From JAVVXB01 sp036651815 (lineage in GTDB: Bacteria; Bacillota; Clostridia; Christensenellales; CAG-138), in NCBI GenBank assembly GCA_036651815.1, contig JAVVXB010000036.1, positions 1 through 28,830 of the forward strand: a DNA stretch of 28,830 bases, written 5' to 3'. A program made the position numbers and the translations under genes. Position 1 is the stretch's first letter; the number at the start of each line of letters is the position of its first letter. This document shows, piece by piece, positions 23,764-28,830 of this stretch. Under the pieces are notes generated by a model. The model was not told where the DNA came from, did not search any database, and was given only the letters and a program-made list of their open reading frames with translations.

Positions 23764-23775
23764 GAAACGTTACGC
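23764..23775 (+). promoter_or_regulatory. LacI-family operator at the repressor promoter
   Basis: The plus-strand word GAAACGTTACGC is identical to that at 23577-23588 read on the other strand. It begins 9 nt after the -10 box, matching the geometry at the importer promoter, and implies autoregulation of the LacI-family gene that follows. Confidence 0.65.
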
Positions 23776-23841
23776 CACATATATGACTTAGATTTGCGAA
23801 ACGATATTTGATCATTTGTATATAATAATTGGAGCTTTTGA

Positions 23842-24840
23842 ATGTCAACCATCAAAGATGTAGCAAGACATACGGGACTGTCACTTGCCACCATTTCAAA
23901 ATACATGAATGGCGGCAACGTCTTGGCGTGTAATCGCATTTTAATAGACGAAGCGGTTGCTGCGCTTGATTATAGTGCTAATTTCAGTGCGCAAAGTTTA
24001 AAAACCAACCGTACAAAAACCATTGGTGTTGTAATGCCTACGTTATCCATTCCATTTTTCGGAACGGTTGTATCAGCGCTGGATAAAACCATGCGAGCAG
24101 CCGGCTACACCTGCTTAATCACTTGCTATGATTTTGACCGCGAACTTGAACTGGAGAAATTGCGCGTGTTTGCAAACAACCGTGTGGATGGGTTAGTGCT
24201 TGTTCCCGAAAACGTAATGCCAATGGAACTTGAATCCATTATTCACATGAGGAACAGAGATATTCCCATGGTGCTGCTCGACCGTAGCCTGAAAGATTTT
24301 TCGTGTGATAACGTCGTCATCGATAATCTGAATATTACTTATGAAGCAACGGAAAGGCTTTTAACAGATGGGTATCGACGAATTGCAATCATTGTTGGCC
24401 CACTGCATATTTCTACCGCGAATGAACGCCTGATTGGATATCGACGCGTGCAGAATGATTACGGAATAACTGTGGATGATAATCTCATCAAGATTGGCAA
24501 CTACGATTTCGAGTCCGGTTATCGCCTGTTTAATGAATTTATGGACATGGAGGAACCACCGACCGCCATGATCATCACAAACTATGATATGACTGTAGGC
24601 ACAGTGGCCGCCGCATATGAGCGTGGCGTGAATCTAGGAACAGATATTGGATTTGTGGGTTTCGATGCCATGGATCTATGTAATGTTCGTAAACCATTGT
24701 TGCCGTTTATCGAGCAGCCAACAGAGCTGATGGGACAGAAGGCGGGGGAGTTGCTGCTCAAACGTCTCTTGGGTGACAAGGAAGGGTATCCGCAACTAAT
24801 ACGCCTAAAATCTAGGTTTCATGCGCCAATCGTGCGCTGA
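23842..24840 (+). CDS. LacI/GalR-family transcriptional repressor
   Basis: A 332-residue regulator. The N-terminal helix-turn-helix (STIKDVARHTGLSLATISKYMNGG, about residues 2-25) and hinge (about 45-58) are followed by a periplasmic-binding-like sugar sensor domain (TIGVVMPTLSIPFFGTVV, VDGLVLVPENV, DIPMVLLDRSL, IAIIVGPLHISTANERLIGY, GTDIGFVGFDAMDL). GGAG 7 nt before ATG 23842 supports the start. It is divergent from the importer operon and 52 nt upstream of fucI, with which it is probably cotranscribed. Two mirrored operator words in the upstream region are its likely targets. The inducer is presumably the transported sugar or a catabolite; this is inferred from context. Confidence 0.93.
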   Translation: MSTIKDVARHTGLSLATISKYMNGGNVLACNRILIDEAVAALDYSANFSAQSLKTNRTKTIGVVMPTLSIPFFGTVVSALDKTMRAAGYTCLITCYDFDRELELEKLRVFANNRVDGLVLVPENVMPMELESIIHMRNRDIPMVLLDRSLKDFSCDNVVIDNLNITYEATERLLTDGYRRIAIIVGPLHISTANERLIGYRRVQNDYGITVDDNLIKIGNYDFESGYRLFNEFMDMEEPPTAMIITNYDMTVGTVAAAYERGVNLGTDIGFVGFDAMDLCNVRKPLLPFIEQPTELMGQKAGELLLKRLLGDKEGYPQLIRLKSRFHAPIVR

Positions 24841-24892
24841 GATAGTATCCATTTGCTTACGTTCAACCAAATTATTCAGGAGGTGCATTTTA

Positions 24893-26680
24893 GTGAGAAA
24901 TCAAATCGCTTTGCCGAAGATCGGCATCCGTCCCTGCATTGACGGCAGAAGAAATGGAGTTCGCGAGGGCCTGGAAGAACAGACCATGGGTATGGCGAAG
25001 GCAGCTGCAAAGCTTATTACCGAGAATCTGCGCTATCCAAACGGTGATCCCATTGAAATTGTTATTGCGGATACGACCATCGGCGGTGTTGCTGAGGCGT
25101 CCCGTTGCCAGCAGAAGTTTGAGCGGGAAGGCGTTCAGGTAACTCTAACGGTTTCGCCCTGTTGGTGTTACTCCACCGAAGTGATGGATTTCGACCCATT
25201 GACCATTAAAGCGGTTTGGGGCTTTAATGGCACCGAGCGTCCCGGTGCAGTATTTCTTGCAGCGGTGCTTGCGGCTCATTCCCAAAAAGGACTGCCAGCA
25301 TTTGGCATTTATGGTCACGATGTGACGGATGCGAACGACACCCGGATTCCGGAGGATGTAAAACGAAAGATTCTCCTGTTTGCAAAGGCTGGTGTCGCCG
25401 CCAAGTGTATGCGCCAGAACAGCTACCTGCAGATAGGTTCCATGTGCATGGGCATCGCGGGCAGCATATTGGATCAGCAGACGATCTACAACTACTTTGG
25501 CCTTCGTAGCGAATCCGTCGATGAAACGGAAATCCTCCGCCGCATTGACAATGGAATCTATGACCACGAAGAATTCGAGAAGGCGTTCAAATGGACAAAG
25601 GTTCATTGCAAGGATGGTTATGATAAGAATCCGAAGGATATGCAGTTCTCCCAAGAAGAAAAAGAGCAGCAATGGGCTTTTGTTATCAAAAACTTTCTTG
25701 TTGTACGCGATCTTTTGATCGGTAATCCCAAACTGGCTGAGATGGGGTTTGTGGAGGAATCCAATGGGCATAATGCTATCGTCGGCGGTATTCAGGGACA
25801 GCGTCAGTGGACCGACTATAAACCGAACTTTGATTTTCTTGAAGCAATGCTCAATAGTCAATTCGATTGGAATGGCACGCGCGAGGCATTTGTGCTTGGT
25901 ACAGAGAATGATACGCTTAATGCGATGACGATGCTTTTTGAGCACCTGCTAACCGATCGGCCTGGTATCTTTGCGGACGTACGTACATATTGGAGTCCGG
26001 ATGCTGTCAAGCGCGTCACCGGAAAAGCGCTCACAGGTTTTGCAAAGGATGGCATCATCCATCTTATCAACTCGGGCGCAGCTTCTCTGGATGGAACGGG
26101 CGCCGTTACAGACAAGAACGGCAAGCCAACCATTAAGCCCTTTTATGATATGACCGAAGCGGATGCCAATGCCTGTCTAGACGCTACTGACTGGTGCCCC
26201 GCTGATCAATTCTATTTCCGTGGCGGTGGATTTTCGTCTCATTACAAGACCGGAACAAAGGGTGGTATGCCTGTAACGATGGCACGTCTCAATATCGTCA
26301 AAGGACTCGGCCCGGTTTTACAGCTGGCGGAGGGCTATTCCTGCGAGCTGGAACCCGATGTTCACAAGACGCTTGATCAGCGCACTGATCCAACTTGGCC
26401 AACCACCTGGTTTGCGCCAATTCTTACTGGTGAAGGTGCATTTACGGATGTTTACAGCGTCATGGCCAACTGGGGTGCCAACCACGGTGCGTTCTGCTAT
26501 GGACATATTGGCGAGGAGCTAATCACCATGGCCTCCATGTTACGCATTCCTGTGTCGATGCACAACGTATCCAAGGATCGCATCTTCCGTCCGTCTGCAT
26601 GGTCCAGCTTCGGCACACAAGATGTGGAAAGCGCTGATTACCGGGCTTGCGCGGCGTTTGGCCCAATGTACCAGCAATAA
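24893..26680 (+). CDS. fucI: L-fucose isomerase
   Basis: FucI converts L-fucose to L-fuculose (and D-arabinose to D-ribulose) using Mn2+ in the cytoplasm. The 595-residue length is close to E. coli FucI (591). Recognisable segments are LPKIGIRPCIDGRRNGVREGLEE as the N-terminus, VSPCWCYSTEVMD, VWGFNGTERPGAV, FVEESNGHNAIVGGIQGQRQW, FVLGTENDTLNAMTML (metal-ligand aspartate) and ANWGANHGAFCYGHIG (late histidine). Start is GTG 24893, with AGGAGGTG 7-9 nt upstream; the frame opens earlier inside the repressor gene without homology. It follows lacI by 52 nt and precedes the FucU mutarotase, which supports the sugar assignment. Confidence 0.94.
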   Translation: MRNQIALPKIGIRPCIDGRRNGVREGLEEQTMGMAKAAAKLITENLRYPNGDPIEIVIADTTIGGVAEASRCQQKFEREGVQVTLTVSPCWCYSTEVMDFDPLTIKAVWGFNGTERPGAVFLAAVLAAHSQKGLPAFGIYGHDVTDANDTRIPEDVKRKILLFAKAGVAAKCMRQNSYLQIGSMCMGIAGSILDQQTIYNYFGLRSESVDETEILRRIDNGIYDHEEFEKAFKWTKVHCKDGYDKNPKDMQFSQEEKEQQWAFVIKNFLVVRDLLIGNPKLAEMGFVEESNGHNAIVGGIQGQRQWTDYKPNFDFLEAMLNSQFDWNGTREAFVLGTENDTLNAMTMLFEHLLTDRPGIFADVRTYWSPDAVKRVTGKALTGFAKDGIIHLINSGAASLDGTGAVTDKNGKPTIKPFYDMTEADANACLDATDWCPADQFYFRGGGFSSHYKTGTKGGMPVTMARLNIVKGLGPVLQLAEGYSCELEPDVHKTLDQRTDPTWPTTWFAPILTGEGAFTDVYSVMANWGANHGAFCYGHIGEELITMASMLRIPVSMHNVSKDRIFRPSAWSSFGTQDVESADYRACAAFGPMYQQ

Positions 26681-26769
26681 ACCAAATGGTTGATTGAACC
26701 TGGATAATTCAATTGCTTTTACAAGGGCTGAACAATGCTAACGTTCCACCAAAACCGATCAATATCCTT

Positions 26770-26800
26770 TGCCCGTCCGCCTTTTTGGGGTGGGCGGGCA
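26770..26800 (+). repeat. Strong intercistronic hairpin between fucI and fucU
   Basis: TGCCCGTCCG (26770-26779) pairs with TGGGCGGGCA (26791-26800), with two G-U pairs, around an 11-nt loop that can pair further. No T run follows, so it is unlikely to terminate. It could stabilise or direct processing of the message, or lower expression of the genes downstream. It ends 26 nt before the fucU start. Confidence 0.6.
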
Positions 26801-26826
26801 GGGTCATTAAGGAAGGAGCCGAAACA

Positions 26827-27273
26827 ATGCTGTTAGGTGTACCAAAGATTCTTTCTCCTGAATTGCTCAAAGCTTTGTGCGAAATGGGACATGGCGATAC
26901 GATTTTGCTGGCGGACGGAAACTACCCTGGCGCAAGTGCCGCAAAGAGATCCGGTGCAATCTTCATTCGTGCAGACGGCCATGGGGTACCGGAACTGATG
27001 GAAGCCATACTGCAACTGATTCCATTGGATGCATATACAGATACACCCGTAATGCTAATGGATGTGGACGTGCGCGACAAAGGCATGAAGATTCCCATTC
27101 ATCAAGATTATAAAAACATCGTGACCAAGTACGATGCACGTGGCGCTGATGCAGTAGGTCAGTTGGAACGTTATGCGTTCTACGACAAGGCTGATAAAGT
27201 CTGCTGTGTCGTTCAAACGGGAGAAGCTGCCATCTATGCAAACGTGATTTTGCAAAAAGGGGTCATTCAATAA
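26827..27273 (+). CDS. fucU: L-fucose mutarotase (RbsD/FucU family)
   Basis: FucU interconverts the alpha and beta anomers of L-fucose, supplying the form used by the isomerase. The 148-residue protein begins MLLGVPKILSPELLKALCEMGHGD, with catalytic H22 in the family MGHGD motif, and has the late YGN-type region (QTGEAAIYANVILQKGVI). Length fits FucU. ATG 26827 is chosen because AAGGAG precedes it by about 8 nt; the frame extends to 26713 through the intercistronic hairpin without homology. It lies between the isomerase and kinase, in a typical fucose catabolic order. Confidence 0.92.
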   Translation: MLLGVPKILSPELLKALCEMGHGDTILLADGNYPGASAAKRSGAIFIRADGHGVPELMEAILQLIPLDAYTDTPVMLMDVDVRDKGMKIPIHQDYKNIVTKYDARGADAVGQLERYAFYDKADKVCCVVQTGEAAIYANVILQKGVIQ

Positions 27274-27301
27274 ACAAATCGCCATTTCAGGAGGAAATCG
27301 A

Positions 27302-28786
27302 ATGAAAAAGCTGCAACTGCTTGCTTTCGACCTCGGGGCCAGCAATGGCCGCGCGGTGCTGGGCGAATTCAATGGGGAGCGTATAACACTGTCCGAATTG
27401 CACCGTTTTGAAAACCATATGGTCAATCAAAACGGACTCTACTATTGGGATGCGTTGGAACTGCTTCGCCAAATGAAGACGGGGTTTGCGGCGCATAAAC
27501 AAAGAAATGCTGGCAAACTGGACTGCTTTGGCATCGATACGTGGGGCGTTGACTACGGCCTGCTGGACCATAATGGAAGCCTGCTCGGAAATCCGCGCTG
27601 CTATCGCAACAGTACAAAGGATGATGCGGACGCGGCGCATGCCATTGTCCCACAAAGGACGTTGTTTGATCGCACTGGCATTTCAAGTATGTCGTTCAAC
27701 ACCGTTTATCAGCTTTATCACCGTGTAAAAGAGCGGGACGGTGCGCTTTCTGCTGCAAAAACGCTGTTGTTTATGCCGGATTTGTTTGGTTATTTTCTTA
27801 CCGGTGAAAAGGCAACGGAGTATTCCATTGCAACTACCAGCATGCTTTATGATGGTATGCATCGAACCTGGGATTCAGCATCTATGCAAGCACTTGAAAT
27901 TCCGCAATCAATCTTTACGCCGATTGATTTTGCTGGTACGCTACGTGGCAAACTGCTATCTTCCGTTGCCGATGATCTTGGTGTCAATCGCATTCCATTT
28001 GCTGCCGTTGGCACCCATGACACGGCGTCTGCAGTCGCTGCAATTCCAGGCAGTGGCAGCTTTGCTTTCTGTTCGTCAGGAACATGGTCGCTCTTCGGCG
28101 TGGAAACGGACAAGCCTGTACTCACCAACAAAGTGTTTGACGCGAATTTCAGTAATGAAGGCACCGTACAGGGTGGATTTCGTCCACTGAAAAACATTAT
28201 GGGGTTGTGGCTCATTCAAGAATGTCGACGCGATTGGATCAAGTCCGGCAGAGACCTGAGTTGGGATGAAATTGTCTTGGCAGCAGAATCTGCGGAACCA
28301 TTTCGTTCTCTGATCAATCCGGATGAGGCACAGTTTTTTGCTGCAGGCAATATGGAAATGAAGATCCAGATTTATTGTAAGCAAACTGGACAGCCCATAC
28401 CGGAAACAGTTGGACAGGTGGCCCGAACGATCTATGAGAGCCTTGCGCTCAAGTATCGCCATGCACTGGAAACGCTTGAACAAATCAAAGGGGGCGAACC
28501 CATTGGCCAGCTTAATATCGTTGGCGGTGGCATTCAAAATAAACTTTTGAACCAATTTGCGGCAAATGCTACCGGCAGAACTGTTGTGACGGGTCCGGTG
28601 GAGGGCGCTTGCGCAGGCAATCTGCTGTATCAAGCAGTAGCGTTAGGCGAGCTATCCGGTATCGAAGAAGTGCGCAGCATCATTTGCCGTTCATTTGATA
28701 CGGAGACTTATGCGCCAGCAGACGCACAAAAATGGCATGATGCCTATGGCAGACTGCTGAAATATATGGAGGCAGAACATCAATGA
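27302..28786 (+). CDS. FGGY-family rhamnulokinase/L-fuculokinase
   Basis: A 494-residue ATP-dependent sugar kinase of the FGGY family, closest by eye to rhamnulokinases (RhaB). Motifs: phosphate-1 loop LLAFDLGASNGRAVLGEF (6-23), FGIDTWGVDYGLLD, AVGTHDTASAVAAIPG, FCSSGTWSLFGVE and the C-terminal adenosine motif LNIVGGGIQNKLLNQFAANA. RhaB-type kinases stand in for FucK in many fucose loci, so the predicted reaction here is L-fuculose to L-fuculose 1-phosphate; rhamnulose is an alternative. AGGAGG 7 nt before ATG 27302 is a strong ribosome binding site. It lies 28 nt after fucU and its stop overlaps the next start by 4 nt (ATGA), so the operon continues beyond the window. Confidence 0.9.
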   Translation: MKKLQLLAFDLGASNGRAVLGEFNGERITLSELHRFENHMVNQNGLYYWDALELLRQMKTGFAAHKQRNAGKLDCFGIDTWGVDYGLLDHNGSLLGNPRCYRNSTKDDADAAHAIVPQRTLFDRTGISSMSFNTVYQLYHRVKERDGALSAAKTLLFMPDLFGYFLTGEKATEYSIATTSMLYDGMHRTWDSASMQALEIPQSIFTPIDFAGTLRGKLLSSVADDLGVNRIPFAAVGTHDTASAVAAIPGSGSFAFCSSGTWSLFGVETDKPVLTNKVFDANFSNEGTVQGGFRPLKNIMGLWLIQECRRDWIKSGRDLSWDEIVLAAESAEPFRSLINPDEAQFFAAGNMEMKIQIYCKQTGQPIPETVGQVARTIYESLALKYRHALETLEQIKGGEPIGQLNIVGGGIQNKLLNQFAANATGRTVVTGPVEGACAGNLLYQAVALGELSGIEEVRSIICRSFDTETYAPADAQKWHDAYGRLLKYMEAEHQ

Positions 28787-28830
28787 TCGATATGACTAAA
28801 TGGGAAAATATTGCCGCGGAAAGAGTACAT
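28783..28830 (+). CDS. 5' end of the next operon gene, cut by the window edge
   Basis: ATG 28783 overlaps the kinase stop codon (ATGA) and has GGAGG about 10 nt upstream; a second in-frame ATG lies at 28792. Only MIDMTKWENIAAERVH is visible, too short to assign. The pathway would call for an L-fuculose-1-phosphate aldolase or an aldehyde-handling enzyme, but these residues do not show it. Confidence 0.55.
   Translation, partial: MIDMTKWENIAAERVH

Larger units (their letters stand above)
23507..23841. promoter_or_regulatory. Divergent control region between sugar importer and lacI-fuc operons
   Basis: 335 nt without a gene. It holds two outward promoters (23598-23626 minus, 23725-23754 plus), each followed immediately by the same 12-bp operator word in mirrored orientation (23577-23588 and 23764-23775). 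A partial third copy, GCGAAACGATAT, lies at 23796-23807. The central part between the promoters is AT-rich and I recognise nothing else in it. Confidence 0.7.

Noticed and set aside
25145..25945. Long minus-strand open frame (266 codons) opposite fucI
   Set aside because: It lies wholly antisense to the strongly supported isomerase, has no recognisable domain, and its composition (Ile, Leu, His and Arg runs) is what the complement of fucI codons would give.
1..28830. CRISPR arrays, tRNA, rRNA, riboswitches, prophage attachment sites
   Set aside because: Reading both strands showed no regularly spaced direct repeats, no cloverleaf-like segments with CCA-type ends, and no leader longer than about 85 nt with recognisable riboswitch elements. 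A covariance-model scan would be the decisive test.

Overview
The window looks like a chromosomal segment from a spore-forming, Gram-positive member of the Firmicutes, most likely class Clostridia. Three things support this: a complete spoIIAA-spoIIAB-sigF sporulation operon, the Firmicutes-type murB-rapZ-whiA-dnaE cluster, and strong AGGAG-type ribosome binding sites in front of most genes. Base composition is close to balanced by eye. I cannot name the genus.

Layout. Positions 1-8848 are a minus-strand housekeeping block, read right to left: an orphan solute-binding-like membrane-anchored protein, murB, rapZ, whiA, dnaE and an rlmD-type 23S rRNA methyltransferase. The genes are tightly packed or overlapping, and the block ends in a clear intrinsic terminator at 68-96. 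The usual rapZ neighbour yvcK/glmR is missing. Positions 8995-10560 are the divergent spoIIA operon with a sigma-H-like promoter. Positions 10535-11986 (minus) hold a hypoxanthine-DNA glycosylase-like gene and a degenerate carbamoyltransferase homologue. Positions 12057-14722 (plus) hold an ABC exporter, then a barnase-type ribonuclease carrying a lipoprotein signal, then its barstar inhibitor. Positions 14783-18566 are accessory: an HTH/LiaF-like membrane regulator, a broken IS200/IS605 TnpA remnant, a small eight-cysteine zinc-ribbon gene divergent from a secreted protein across a palindromic promoter, a hotdog thioesterase and a C_GCAxxG_C_C family protein. A PfkB-family sugar kinase follows on the minus strand.

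Positions 19744-28830 are a sugar locus, best explained as L-fucose (or related deoxy/pentose sugar) uptake and catabolism. A ribose-type ABC importer (ATPase, permease, lipoprotein) is transcribed leftwards. A LacI-family repressor, L-fucose isomerase, FucU mutarotase and a rhamnulokinase/fuculokinase are transcribed rightwards. The two units diverge from a 335-bp region in which each promoter has the same 12-bp operator word just downstream of its -10 box, in mirror orientation. This predicts one repressor switching import and catabolism together.

The observations most worth a second look are the surface-tethered barnase with its cytosolic barstar, the mirrored LacI operators, the apparent leaderless promoters in which an (often extended) -10 box sits 6 nt before an ATG lacking a Shine-Dalgarno sequence, the degenerate carbamoyltransferase, and the palindromic divergent promoter. 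I found no CRISPR array, rRNA, tRNA or riboswitch.
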